From: Arthrobacter gandavensis
GTDB taxonomy: Bacteria > Actinomycetota > Actinomycetes > Actinomycetales > Micrococcaceae
Assembly: GCF_015355785.1 (NCBI RefSeq)
Contig: NZ_JADKYW010000005.1
Span: forward strand, 277,864 to 341,863
Direction of reading: 5' to 3'
Length of the DNA: 64,000 nucleotides
Positions 8,739 through 17,280 of the stretch are shown here, in pieces (within the stretch, counting starts at the first letter, position 1; every line of letters begins with the position of its first letter). The notes under the pieces were generated by a model. The model was not told where the DNA came from and made no database searches. It saw only the letters and a list, made by a program, of their open reading frames with translations. The position numbers and the translations under genes are program-made.

Positions 8739-9928
8739 TACTGCCGTCCCACCGTCGAGTCGGCGCCGGCGATGGTCGGCTTTTCGCCGCGGAGGTTGGC
8801 GCAGCAGCCGGGACGGCAGACGTCGTACCACGGGCCGAGGTTCGTCAGTGCAGGCCGGTCCGCAATGTTGTTTTCGACCGTGCGTTCGCAGATCAGGTCC
8901 ACGATGCCGGCGACGAACTTCTCATGGATGCCGGGCGTGGGAGCACGGTGTGCTGCCAGTCCCAGATCGGAGCAGGTCTCCATGGCTTCGGTGTCCAGGT
9001 CCCAGATCACTTCCATGTGGTCGCTGACAAAGCCCAGCGGCACAATGACGACGCCGTCGACGCCCTTGGCGGGCAGCTCGGCGATCGCGTCGTTGATGTC
9101 CGGTTCAAGCCACGGCGTGTGCGGGGAACCGGAGCGGGACTGGTAGACCAGCTGCCAGTCCAGGCCTGCGGCTTCCGGAATACGGTCCATGATGGCGCGT
9201 GAGTTGGCCAGGTGCTGGGCAACGTAGGCGCTGCCTTCTTCGAACTCGAGGTCCCGCGGGCCGGCGGCTTCGGCGTCTGCAGTCGGAATAGAGTGCGTGG
9301 AGAACAGGATTTCGATCTTCCCGCCGTCCTTGCCGGCAGCAGCAAGCTGCTCGCGGACCTTGGCCAGGGAGTCCCGCACGCCTTCGACGAAGGGCGCCAC
9401 GAAACCGGGGTGGTCGAAGTACTGGCGTACCTTGTCCACCTGCAGTGTCTTGTCCAGTCCGGTCTCGACCAGGTTGATCCCCAGGTCCTCGCGGTACTGG
9501 CGGCAGGAGGAGTAGCAGGAGTACACGCTGGTGGTGACCATGAGCAGCCGGCGGTAACCGGCGTCGTGGGCTTCCTGCAGCGCGTCCTTGATGTAGGGAG
9601 CCCAGTTGCGGTTGCCCCACAGTACCGGGAGCTTGATGCCGCGGCGGTCCAGCTCGCCTTCAAGTGCGGCCTTCAACGCGCGGTTCTGCTCGTTGATGGG
9701 GCTGATGCCGCCGTTGGCCCGGTAGTGCGTAGCCACTTCTTCAAGGCGCTCATCGGGGATGCCGCGGCCGCGGGTGACGTTGCGCAGGAAGGGAATGACG
9801 TCTTCCTGTCCTTCGGGGCCGCCGAAGGAAGCGAGCAGGATTGCGTCGTATTCGGCCGGGGCCATTACGCCGTCCTCGCTGACGCCTTCCAGGGGATCGA
9901 AGGCTGCGGGGGTTGAAAGGGAAGTCAT
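8738..9928 (-). CDS. hemH: Coproporphyrin III ferrochelatase (HemH/CpfC)
   Basis: Inserts Fe(II) into coproporphyrin III in the Gram-positive pathway; 396 aa. The opening AILLASFGGPEGQEDVIPFLRNVTRGR and the HYRANGGISPIN segment are ferrochelatase signatures. A cysteine-rich tail, C371-RPG-C375-C376, plus cysteines in the YSCYSSCRQY region, match the [2Fe-2S] cluster known in actinobacterial ferrochelatases; the exact ligands here are inferred. It overlaps hemQ upstream (ATGA) and hemC downstream (TAGTG), placing it in the middle of the coupled block. Confidence 0.95.
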   Translation of the reverse strand: MTSLSTPAAFDPLEGVSEDGVMAPAEYDAILLASFGGPEGQEDVIPFLRNVTRGRGIPDERLEEVATHYRANGGISPINEQNRALKAALEGELDRRGIKLPVLWGNRNWAPYIKDALQEAHDAGYRRLLMVTTSVYSCYSSCRQYREDLGINLVETGLDKTLQVDKVRQYFDHPGFVAPFVEGVRDSLAKVREQLAAAGKDGGKIEILFSTHSIPTADAEAAGPRDLEFEEGSAYVAQHLANSRAIMDRIPEAAGLDWQLVYQSRSGSPHTPWLEPDINDAIAELPAKGVDGVVIVPLGFVSDHMEVIWDLDTEAMETCSDLGLAAHRAPTPGIHEKFVAGIVDLICERTVENNIADRPALTNLGPWYDVCRPGCCANLRGEKPTIAGADSTVGRQ

Positions 9929-10629
9929 CGAAGCACCTCGGATACTTCGGCGGCGGGGATGCGCCGGCCGGTGTAGAAGGGAATTTCCTCGCGCACGTGG
10001 TTGCGCGCTTCGGTGGAGCGCAGGTGGCGCATCATGTCCACCAGGTCAACCAGGTTCGGGGCTTCCAGCCCCAGGATCCACTCCCAGTCGTTCAGGGCGA
10101 AGGAAGCGACGGTGTTTGCCAGGACCTGTGGGAAGTCCCGGCCGAGCATGCCGTGGTCGCGCAGCATGGCGCCGCGTTCTTCGGCCGGGAGCAGGTACCA
10201 CTCGTAGGAGCGGACAAACGGGTAGACGCAGATCCAGGCTTCGGGGTCGATGCCCCGGGCGAAGGACGGCCAGTGGTTCTTGGAGAACTCGGCGTCGCGG
10301 TGGACGCCCATGGCGGACCAGGCGATCTCCGTGCCTGCGAACAGTTCGGAGCGCCGGATCTTCCGCAGGGCTGCCTGCAGCGCTTCTGCCTGGCCGCCGT
10401 GCAGCCAGATCATGATGTCTGCGTCGGCACGCATGCCGGAAACATCGTAGATTCCGCGGAGGGTGACGTTCTCGGCAGCGAAGCTGCCTACGAGTTCCTC
10501 GAAAGCGCCCGGGGCGCCGTCGCTGGTTTCACGCGGAAGGTCTGACCGCTTGAAAACGGTCCAAAGTGTGAAGAACTGTTCTTGTGTTTCGGCTTCGGCT
10601 GGTGCGTTCTGACCCATGGACTCACTCAT
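9925..10629 (-). CDS. hemQ: Coproheme decarboxylase (HemQ/ChdC)
   Basis: Decarboxylates coproheme to haem b, the last step of the coproporphyrin-dependent pathway. It has 234 aa of the chlorite-dismutase-like fold. The catalytic tyrosine is likely Y136 in VYPFVRSYEWY, and the haem-ligand histidine is probably H159 in LRDHGMLGR. Two starts are possible, ATG 10629 and ATG 10617. This gene opens the second half of the hem operon after the only sizeable internal gap (67 bases), which holds an inverted repeat. It overlaps hemH by ATGA. Confidence 0.95.
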   Translation of the reverse strand: MSESMGQNAPAEAETQEQFFTLWTVFKRSDLPRETSDGAPGAFEELVGSFAAENVTLRGIYDVSGMRADADIMIWLHGGQAEALQAALRKIRRSELFAGTEIAWSAMGVHRDAEFSKNHWPSFARGIDPEAWICVYPFVRSYEWYLLPAEERGAMLRDHGMLGRDFPQVLANTVASFALNDWEWILGLEAPNLVDLVDMMRHLRSTEARNHVREEIPFYTGRRIPAAEVSEVLR

Positions 10630-10674
10630 GACTTACAGTCTGCCGGTTTGGGCAGGCTTAGGCGAATACGGAAC

Positions 10675-10691
10675 TTCTACAAAGCGTAGAA
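10675..10691. promoter_or_regulatory. Inverted repeat in the hemY-hemQ gap
   Basis: TTCTAC (10675-10680) and GTAGAA (10686-10691) face each other across AAAGC, in a short AT-rich patch directly after the hemY stop. This is the only gap in the hem operon big enough for an operator or processing site. I do not recognise it as a known haem or iron box. It could also be a small mRNA hairpin. Confidence 0.4.
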
Positions 10692-10696
10692 CATTT

Positions 10697-12157
10697 TTAC
10701 GATTTTACGGCTTCGGCCAGGTGCGAGGTCCGGTACCGCGTATCCGCGGTGACCGCGGCCAGGCCCGTTCCGGCGAGCCAGGCGCCGACGATTTCCAGGC
10801 CATGGACTTCCGCAACGGCAGCCCGTACGGATGCAACCCGGTCCGCGTGTCCCACCGTGGCAGAGGGCAGCGCACCGACCCAGCGGACTACGGCCCAGTC
10901 AATGACATCAGCCTCCTCGACCGGCACCTGCAGCAGGACCGAAGCATCCGACAGGGCGGCAGCAAACAGCTCCCCGTCGGGGCGCAGCGCCGTGACATCC
11001 GCTTCCTGTCCCGGGCCCAGTCCGCGCCCGTAGGACAGGCGGAGCACATGGGTGCCGGGTCCGGTGGAGTCGGCCAGCCACTGCCACTTGGCAGTGGCAT
11101 GCGTCAGGGCCTTTGCCTGCACGGATTCGGCGTCTCGGGCAACCAGGACCCCGGTTCCCCGCGGCGCGGCGTCAAGTTCCGGTTTGTCTACCACCAGCGT
11201 TACCAGTGCGACGCCGGGGCCGGGGCCGGGCCGGAAAGGGGCCAGGTCCGGAACCGAAGGAGTGAGCAGGTCCACGGCGCCGGGGCCGTCCGCTGCCACG
11301 ACCAGCGCGTCGGCGTTATGCCTGCCGGTATCGGTGGTGACCGTGAAGCCGGTGCCGCTGCGTTCGATGCCGGTGGCCGGCGTCCCGGCCAGCAGGGTGG
11401 CGCCGAGTTCGCGGAGATTCTCGACGAGCGCATCGGTGAGGGTTCCCATTCCGCCCCGCAGGGAGGCGACGGTGGATCCGGCCGGGGCCGCCCGGCGCAT
11501 GGCGCCGACGGCAGCTCCCAGCGAACCGTGCTCGGCCATGGCCTTGCGCAGTCCCGGAGCCACCGAATCGGCGTCCAGGACATCCGGGTCCGCTGAATAG
11601 ACTCCTCCCACCACGGGGGTGACGAGCCGTTTGAGGACAGCCTCCCCCATCCGCGACCGGACAATTTCACCCAGGCTGACCTTCTCGCGGCGCAGCAGCG
11701 GCGCCATGGGAAGCACCTTGTCAAGGGCGGCGCGCGCCACCCCGGTCCGGCCGATCGCCCTGGCAATCTCGTCAGTGCGGGGATCCGCCGGGATTCCCAG
11801 CAGTCCGGTCTGGGGCATCCGCTGGGCCGCCTTTGCCGGGTCCGGACCGCCTAGCTGGAGCCAGGCGCCGGTGGGATCCGGGGCGGCGATCCGCTCCTGC
11901 AGCCCAAGTTCCCCGAGCAGTTTCGGCACGGCCGGAGAGCGGGTGGCGTAGGACTCGGCACCGCTGTCCAGGTCCAGGCCGGCGACGCGGTGGGATCCCA
12001 CGCAGCCGCCGAAGCTCCCGGCTGCTTCGAGCACTGTCACGTCGAAGCCGGCGAGGGCCAGGTCCCGGGCGGCGATCAGCCCGGAGATGCCTCCGCCAAC
12101 GACGAGGCCGGCGGGCCGTGCCGGAGACGCGGCGGAGGTTTTGCGGGAGGCCTGCAT
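10697..12157 (-). CDS. hemY: Coproporphyrinogen III oxidase (HemY/CgoX)
   Basis: FAD-dependent oxidase that, in Gram-positive bacteria, converts coproporphyrinogen III to coproporphyrin III; 486 aa. The FAD Rossmann motif is VVGGGISGLIAARDLALAG (from residue 19), followed by VTVLEAAGSFGG. The segment VVGGVYSADPDVLDADSVAPGL and the C-terminal AGTGLAAVTADTRY are typical of the protoporphyrinogen/coproporphyrinogen oxidase family. The assignment to coproporphyrinogen follows from the presence of hemQ and of a CpfC-type hemH in the same operon. The start lies two bases after the hemE stop. Confidence 0.95.
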   Translation of the reverse strand: MQASRKTSAASPARPAGLVVGGGISGLIAARDLALAGFDVTVLEAAGSFGGCVGSHRVAGLDLDSGAESYATRSPAVPKLLGELGLQERIAAPDPTGAWLQLGGPDPAKAAQRMPQTGLLGIPADPRTDEIARAIGRTGVARAALDKVLPMAPLLRREKVSLGEIVRSRMGEAVLKRLVTPVVGGVYSADPDVLDADSVAPGLRKAMAEHGSLGAAVGAMRRAAPAGSTVASLRGGMGTLTDALVENLRELGATLLAGTPATGIERSGTGFTVTTDTGRHNADALVVAADGPGAVDLLTPSVPDLAPFRPGPGPGVALVTLVVDKPELDAAPRGTGVLVARDAESVQAKALTHATAKWQWLADSTGPGTHVLRLSYGRGLGPGQEADVTALRPDGELFAAALSDASVLLQVPVEEADVIDWAVVRWVGALPSATVGHADRVASVRAAVAEVHGLEIVGAWLAGTGLAAVTADTRYRTSHLAEAVKS

Positions 12158-12159
12158 GG

Positions 12160-13218
12160 CTACGGCTCCACTGAGTGGATGAGTTCCACCACCCGGGTCA
12201 GGACCTCGGGGTTCGTTTCCGGCGGGACGCCGTGGCCGAGGTTCACCACGTGGCCCGGTGCACCGGCGCCGGCGGCCAGGACCTGGCGGACGTGGGCCTC
12301 AAGTACCGGCCAGGGCGCTTCGAGAAGCGCCGGGTCGATGTTGCCCTGCAGGGAGACGCTCCCGCCGAGCCGGCGGTTGGCTTCGTCGAGCGGCAGCCGG
12401 TAGTCAACGCCGACGACGTCGACTCCCACGTCCCGCATGGCAACCAGCAGTTCAGAGGTTCCGGTGCCGAAGTGGATCAGCGGAGCGCCCAGGCCGCGGA
12501 CGTGGTCCAGCGCCCGGGCCGAGGCCGGCGCCACCTTGGTCGTGTAGTCTGCCAGGCCGAGCGACCCTGCCCAGGAATCGAAGAGCTGGCCTGCGCTGGC
12601 TCCGGCTTCGAGCTGGGCGCGGAGGAACTTGCCGGACGCATCAGCGGCCCAGTCGGTGAGGGCCTGCCAGGTTTCAGGATCGGCGTGCATCATGGTCCGC
12701 GGGCCCAGGTGGTCGCGGGACGGCTTGCCCTCCACCATGTATGCAGCCAGCGTGAACGGGGCGCCGGCGAACCCGATCAGCGGCGTGGAGCCCAGCTGGG
12801 CCACCGTCAGCGTAACGGCCTCCCGGATCGGTTCAAGGGCCTCATCCGTCAGTTCGGGCAGCGCTGCGACATCCGCCGCGGTGCGCACCGGCGAGCCCAG
12901 GACAGGACCCACGCCGGGAACTATGTCCACGTCAACTCCGGCCAGTTTCAGCGGAATCACGATGTCGGAAAAGAAGATTCCCGCGTCGACGTCGTGCCGT
13001 CGGACCGGCTGGAGGGTGATCTCGGATGCGAGTTCGGGCAGCAGGCAGGATTCAAGCATCCCGATTCCCTCCCGCACCTTCCGGTATTCCGGCAGTGACC
13101 GGCCGGCCTGGCGCATGAACCATACGGGACGCCGGGACGGTGTCTTGCCGCGGTAGGCGGCAACGAGCGGGGAATCGGCCGTGCGGTCCATGAGCGGATG
13201 AGAGGCGCTGAGAGTCAT
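12160..13218 (-). CDS. hemE: Uroporphyrinogen decarboxylase
   Basis: Removes the four acetate carboxyls of uroporphyrinogen III to give coproporphyrinogen III; 352 aa. The signature PVWFMRQAGR is at residues 31-40, and the second motif FAGAPFTLAAYMVEG is intact. I start at ATG 13218, where GGAGAG lies 9-14 bases upstream, instead of the frame limit at 13314. It is the first gene of the eight-gene minus-strand hem operon and faces hemA. A TATCCT hexamer at 13248-13253 on this strand could be its -10. Confidence 0.96.
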   Translation of the reverse strand: MTLSASHPLMDRTADSPLVAAYRGKTPSRRPVWFMRQAGRSLPEYRKVREGIGMLESCLLPELASEITLQPVRRHDVDAGIFFSDIVIPLKLAGVDVDIVPGVGPVLGSPVRTAADVAALPELTDEALEPIREAVTLTVAQLGSTPLIGFAGAPFTLAAYMVEGKPSRDHLGPRTMMHADPETWQALTDWAADASGKFLRAQLEAGASAGQLFDSWAGSLGLADYTTKVAPASARALDHVRGLGAPLIHFGTGTSELLVAMRDVGVDVVGVDYRLPLDEANRRLGGSVSLQGNIDPALLEAPWPVLEAHVRQVLAAGAGAPGHVVNLGHGVPPETNPEVLTRVVELIHSVEP

Positions 13219-13358
13219 ATGTAGATTCTCTCCAAATTTCGCCGCGAAGGATAACCGGGCGGCCGGGACGGGCTCCCGGGCCGGCCGCGAACCGGAAGAT
13301 GCGGCCCAAATCACCTGTGACCGCCGTCGCGAATAACCCTGTTTGCGTTCCGGGTGGC

Positions 13359-13364
13359 TAGTAT
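13359..13364 (+). promoter_or_regulatory. Possible -10 of hemA (near-leaderless)
   Basis: TAGTAT lies nine bases before the hemA GTG, and no Shine-Dalgarno sequence is visible. The spacing would put the transcript start at or within a few bases of the start codon. It is slightly longer than the 6-7 base spacing of the clearer leaderless genes in this window, so this is tentative. Confidence 0.4.
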
Positions 13365-13373
13365 TAAGCCACT

Positions 13374-14714
13374 GTGGTTCTCTTATCCCTCATCGCGACC
13401 CATTCTGACGTAGACCTGGAAACCGTCGCCCGGCTTAGCGCCGGCGCGCCCAAGGTCCCTTCCTGCCTGCTGGAAAACGGCCCTGCCGTCGCCGGGGCCG
13501 TTGTCCTGGCCACCTGCAACCGCTTTGAGGTTTACTGCGAAGCCCGCTCCGAGGCGGATGTCGAAGCAGCCCGCTCCGCCGCCATCACGGAAATCAGCCG
13601 GCACTCCGGGCTGGATGAAGACGTAGTCTCCCGGTCCTTCACTACCAATACGGGCCAGGACGTCGCCAAGCACCTCTTCGCCGTCGGCGCAGGCCTGGAT
13701 TCCGCGGTGGTAGGGGAACGGGAGATTGCCGGGCAGGTCCGCCGGGCCCTGATCGAGGCCCAGGACAACGGAACTGCCAGCGGAACCCTGACCCGCCTGT
13801 TCCAGACCGCTTCCCGGACCGCCAAGGACGTCGGTGCCCTGACCGCCCTGGGCAAGCGCGGACTGTCCATCGTGTCGGTGGCACTTGAACTGGCCACCGA
13901 TCTATCCGAGGACATTGACTGGCGGAAAAAGACCGTGGTCGTGTTCGGCACCGGCGCTTACGCCGGGGCAACCATGGCACTGCTCAAGGAGCGCGGCTGC
14001 ACGGACGTTTCGGTCTACTCCTCCTCGGGACGCGCGGAATCCTTTACCGCCACCCGCGGAGGAACCGCGCTGGACCGGGAATCCCTGGGCGAGGCCGTTG
14101 CCCGTGCCGACGTCGTCATTGGCTGTTCCGGTTCGGAGAACCAGGTCAGCGCAGAGGATATCCGCCGCGTGCGTGCTGGCTCCCGCCGGCCGCTGGTCAT
14201 CATCGACCTGGCCCTCACCCACGACTTCGATCCCGCTGTCCGGGAGCTCGACGGCGTTGACCTGATCACGCTCGAATCCGTCCGCCTGGCAGCTCCGGCC
14301 GAACAGGCAGAATCCCTCCAGCAGGCCAACCGGATCGTCACCGACGCCGCACAGGCCTTCTCCGAGGCCCAGCTCAGCCGGGAACTCGATTCCGCGATCG
14401 TTGCGCTGCGCCGGCACACCCTGGGTGTGCTTGACAAGGAACTCGACAAGGTCCGGTCCCAGCACGGCTGCACTGGCGCGGCGCAGGAAGTTGAATTCGC
14501 CATGCGGCGGATGGTCAAGGCCCTGCTCCATGTCCCGGCCGTACGCGCCCGGGAGCTGGCCGCCAGCGGCCAGCAGGAGGACTACATCCGCGGCCTCGAA
14601 GCGCTCTACGGCATCACCGTGGACCCGCCGCAGGAGAAGCCGAACGACGGTGCAGCGGACAATGACGGTTCAGCGGACAACGACGGTTCAAGGGACACTG
14701 CACAGTCAGCTTGA
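13374..14714 (+). CDS. hemA: Glutamyl-tRNA reductase
   Basis: NADPH-dependent enzyme that reduces glutamyl-tRNA(Glu) to glutamate-1-semialdehyde, the committed and usually regulated step of C5 haem synthesis; 446 aa from a GTG start. The catalytic cysteine is C48 in [10 protein letters not shown], and the NADPH loop is GTGAYA (192-197). The C-terminus carries an acidic, imperfectly repeated tail ([16 protein letters not shown]) beyond the family fold. It is transcribed away from the other hem genes, so flux entry may be controlled separately from the rest of the pathway. Confidence 0.96.
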   Translation: MVLLSLIATHSDVDLETVARLSAGAPKVPSCLLENGPAVAGAVVLATCNRFEVYCEARSEADVEAARSAAITEISRHSGLDEDVVSRSFTTNTGQDVAKHLFAVGAGLDSAVVGEREIAGQVRRALIEAQDNGTASGTLTRLFQTASRTAKDVGALTALGKRGLSIVSVALELATDLSEDIDWRKKTVVVFGTGAYAGATMALLKERGCTDVSVYSSSGRAESFTATRGGTALDRESLGEAVARADVVIGCSGSENQVSAEDIRRVRAGSRRPLVIIDLALTHDFDPAVRELDGVDLITLESVRLAAPAEQAESLQQANRIVTDAAQAFSEAQLSRELDSAIVALRRHTLGVLDKELDKVRSQHGCTGAAQEVEFAMRRMVKALLHVPAVRARELAASGQQEDYIRGLEALYGITVDPPQEKPNDGAADNDGSADNDGSRDTAQSA

Positions 14715-14760
14715 CCGGCGGCCCCCGCACCTCCAGCGAACTCCAGGCACCGCTTCGGCG

Positions 14761-15936
14761 CTAGTAGACCGGTTTATCCGGCTCCACCAGGTTAATCCAG
14801 CCGAGGATCCCGCCGTCCACGTTGAAGGCGTGGTCATACCCCTGCGAGCGCAGGAACGCCGTCACTTCCGCTGACCGGCCGCCCGACTTGCAGTGCACAT
14901 AGACCGTCCGTCCAGGCTCCGGGAGGCCCTCACCGGCCAGGATGGCAGCCCGTGGAACCAGCCGTGCCCCCACTATGTTCACGATCTGGTGTTCACCCGG
15001 CTCCCGGACATCAATCAGGTCGAAATCAGCCTCTCCGGCTTCGCGCTGCTGCAGCAGCCCGGCAAGTTCAACTGCCCCGATGCCTGGCACACCGGCCCCG
15101 GAATCAGGCTCCGTCCCGCAGAACGCCGGGTAATCCACCAGTTTCGTGACCGGTGCCCGCTCCGGATCACGGCGAAGCCCCACCTCACGCCAGCTCATGT
15201 CCTGCGCGTTGAACACCAGCAGGCGGCCCAGCAGGGTCCGCCCCGTCCCGGTAATCAGCTTGATCGCTTCGTTGACCATGACCGAGCCGATCTGGGCGCA
15301 CAGGACGCCCAGGACCCCTCCCTCCGCGCAGGACGGAACCGAGCCCGGAGCCGGCGGCTCCGGGTAGAGGTCCCGGTACGTGGGCCCGTGCTGCGACCAG
15401 AAGACGCTCACCTGTCCGTCGAACCTCAGGATGGAGCCCCAGACACACGGTTTGCCCAGAATCTCCGCGGCGTCGCTGACCAGGTAGCGGGTAGCAAAGT
15501 TATCCGTTCCGTCCAGGATCAGGTCGTAGCCGGAGAAAACCTCCAGCACGTTCCCTGCATCCAGGCGGACTTCGTGGAGCACCACGTCCACCAGCGGGTT
15601 CAGGGCAAGCACACTGTCCCGGGCTGAACGCGCCTTGGAGGTTCCGACGTCGTGCACGGTGTGGATGACCTGGCGCTGCAGGTTCGAGGTGTCCACTGCG
15701 TCGTCGTCTACGATTCCAAGCGTGCCCACCCCGGCCGCGGCCAGGTACAGCAGGGCCGGAGACCCCAGCCCCCCGGCTCCGATCACCAGGACTTTGGCGT
15801 TCTTCAGCCGCAGCTGCCCCTGCTCCCCGAAGCCGGGAAGGATCAGGTGCCGGGAATACCGTTCCTTTTCATCACGCCCCAGCCCGGAGGCCGGCTCGGT
15901 GAGGGGCGGCAGCGCCGGGTCCGTTTCAATGCTCAT
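14761..15936 (-). CDS. moeZ: MoeZ-type adenylyltransferase/sulfurtransferase (ThiF/MoeB + rhodanese)
   Basis: Two-domain cytoplasmic enzyme that activates the C-terminal glycine of ubiquitin-like sulfur carriers (MoaD, ThiS, CysO type) and passes sulfur to them; 391 aa. The ThiF/MoeB domain has the nucleotide loop VLVIGAGGLGSPALLYLAAAG and the ERYSRHLILP opening. The C-terminal rhodanese domain carries its active cysteine in YVHCKSGGRSAE. I start at ATG 15936, not the TTG at 15945, because TAGATT lies seven bases before the ATG with no Shine-Dalgarno site, predicting a leaderless transcript. It is divergent from the TetR gene, as moeB1 and TetR are in mycobacteria. Confidence 0.93.
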   Translation of the reverse strand: MSIETDPALPPLTEPASGLGRDEKERYSRHLILPGFGEQGQLRLKNAKVLVIGAGGLGSPALLYLAAAGVGTLGIVDDDAVDTSNLQRQVIHTVHDVGTSKARSARDSVLALNPLVDVVLHEVRLDAGNVLEVFSGYDLILDGTDNFATRYLVSDAAEILGKPCVWGSILRFDGQVSVFWSQHGPTYRDLYPEPPAPGSVPSCAEGGVLGVLCAQIGSVMVNEAIKLITGTGRTLLGRLLVFNAQDMSWREVGLRRDPERAPVTKLVDYPAFCGTEPDSGAGVPGIGAVELAGLLQQREAGEADFDLIDVREPGEHQIVNIVGARLVPRAAILAGEGLPEPGRTVYVHCKSGGRSAEVTAFLRSQGYDHAFNVDGGILGWINLVEPDKPVY

Positions 15937-15943
15937 GGGAACC

Positions 15944-15949
15944 AATCTA
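15944..15949 (-). promoter_or_regulatory. Leaderless -10 of moeZ
   Basis: TAGATT on the minus strand, seven bases before ATG 15936. This spacing places the transcript start at the start codon. Confidence 0.6.
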
Positions 15950-16085
15950 TGCCCCAGTGCGCCCTGGTTCGAGGTCCCGCCGAGCTGGGCCGCCCGGGTT
16001 GCCTTTCCTCGGTGTTACCCCCGGGTAAACTGTTGTTCCGTGACCCGGGCCAGGCGCCCGGGCGAAGCAGGAGAGGTCCCAATAC

Positions 16086-16700
16086 GTGAGCAACCAGCCC
16101 GCCGGCAAGTCCACCCGGCTCCCCCGGGAAGAACGGCGCCGGCAGCTGATGCGGGCTGCGCAGGAAGTCTTCGTCAGCAACGGATTCCACGGCGCCGCCA
16201 TGGACGAGATCGCCGAAACTGCCCAGGTCAGCAAGCCGGTGCTGTACCAGCACTTTCCCGGTAAGCGCGAACTCTACCTCGCACTGCTTGACGACCATCT
16301 GGACACCCTGACCCAGTTCCTCCAGACGGCACTCACGTCCACCACGGACAACAAGCTCCGTGTCCGCGAAACCATGCGCGCCTATTTCCGCTTCGTGGCC
16401 CAGGACAGCCAGGGCCACCGGCTGGTCTTTGAATCAGATCTCACCAGCGACGATGAGGTCAGCTCCCGGATCGAGGAGTTCAACGCGCGTTTCGCCAGCG
16501 ACATCGCGGACGTCATCGCCGAAGACACCAAACTTTCCCACATTGAGGCCACCCTGCTCGGCAGGGCCATGGCCGGGATGGCGCAGGTCAGCGCACGCTA
16601 CTGGCTTGAAACCGACGGGGACCTGGACATCGATGCAGCCAGCGAGCTGGTCTACCGTTTAGCTTGGCGCGGAATCAGCCGCTTCCCCAAGGAAATCTAG
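16086..16700 (+). CDS. TetR/AcrR family transcriptional regulator
   Basis: One-component DNA-binding regulator of 204 aa from GTG 16086, preceded by GGAGAGG. The N-terminal helix-turn-helix covers roughly residues 14-60 (RRQLMRAAQEVFVSNGFHGAAMDEIAETAQVSKPVLYQHFPGKREL); the rest is a ligand or dimerisation domain. Gene order (moeZ divergent, then DUF3107, then further on a ferritin-like gene and a DEAD helicase) matches the mycobacterial Rv3206c-Rv3211 neighbourhood as I recall it, so this is likely the Rv3208-type regulator. Target and ligand are not evident. A TAAACT at 16026-16031 could be a -10. Confidence 0.88.
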   Translation: MSNQPAGKSTRLPREERRRQLMRAAQEVFVSNGFHGAAMDEIAETAQVSKPVLYQHFPGKRELYLALLDDHLDTLTQFLQTALTSTTDNKLRVRETMRAYFRFVAQDSQGHRLVFESDLTSDDEVSSRIEEFNARFASDIADVIAEDTKLSHIEATLLGRAMAGMAQVSARYWLETDGDLDIDAASELVYRLAWRGISRFPKEI

Positions 16701-16746
16701 AGTAGATTCGTCCCCACTTGAGTTCACATAAACAGGAGGCACCACG

Positions 16747-16971
16747 GTGGAAGTAAAGATCGGTATCCAGAACGTCGGACGCGAGATCGTGTTCGAGTCC
16801 GGGCAGAGCGCGGACCAGGTCGCCGACACCGTCGCCGAAGCTATCAACGGTTCGAAGGAACTGCGCCTCACGGATGAAAAGGGCCGACTCATTATTGTTC
16901 CGGCCGGAGTCATCGGCTACGTGGAAATCGGTGCCGAAGAAGTCCGCCGCGTCGGGTTCGGCGCCCTCTAG
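16747..16971 (+). CDS. DUF3107 small protein (TB9.4-like)
   Basis: A 74-aa soluble protein from GTG 16747, with GGAGG 12-16 bases upstream. It matches the DUF3107 family: MEVKIGIQNVGREIVFES start, a central acidic helix, and the ending VPAGVIGYVEIGAEEVRRVGFG. The family is widespread in actinobacteria, nearly always beside this TetR gene; its biochemical role is unknown. It probably shares a transcript with the next small membrane protein, which begins six bases after its stop. Confidence 0.9.
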   Translation: MEVKIGIQNVGREIVFESGQSADQVADTVAEAINGSKELRLTDEKGRLIIVPAGVIGYVEIGAEEVRRVGFGAL

Positions 16972-16977
16972 CGCATC

Positions 16978-17280
16978 ATGGGCGAAGTGCTGCTTGCTGC
17001 CGCCGCCCTGGCGGCAGCAGGTTTCATGGTGCGGGGCGCCGACCCGCGCCGAAGCACCTACGGCGTGTTCCTGCCGTCCGGAGTTGCCCTCGCCGCGGGG
17101 CTTGGCACCTGGATCATCCTGCAGTTCACCCCGGTGGTGACGAGCAGCGATTTCTCCTGGCTCTCCTGGGCGCTTCCGGTCCTCGCGGGCCCGGCCGCCG
17201 CCGTCGCCGCGGTCCTGGCCACGGTTTCCCGGCGGCTGCCGCAGGACAACGCTGAACGCGAGCGCATCCTCAGGCTCTAG
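16978..17280 (+). CDS. Small membrane protein of unknown function
   Basis: 100 aa with three predicted membrane segments (about residues 3-18, 33-52 and 61-83) and a short charged cytoplasmic tail ending in AERERILRL. I do not recognise a family. Tight spacing after DUF3107 and codon use like its neighbours make it a real gene. Its TAG stop overlaps the stop of the convergent SGNH lipoprotein gene in a shared CTAG, so no terminator fits between them. Confidence 0.75.
   Translation: MGEVLLAAAALAAAGFMVRGADPRRSTYGVFLPSGVALAAGLGTWIILQFTPVVTSSDFSWLSWALPVLAGPAAAVAAVLATVSRRLPQDNAERERILRL

Noticed and set aside
16003-16031. Full sigma-70-type promoter for the TetR gene
   Set aside because: TAAACT at 16026 is a fair -10, but no -35 at a workable distance; left as a note only.
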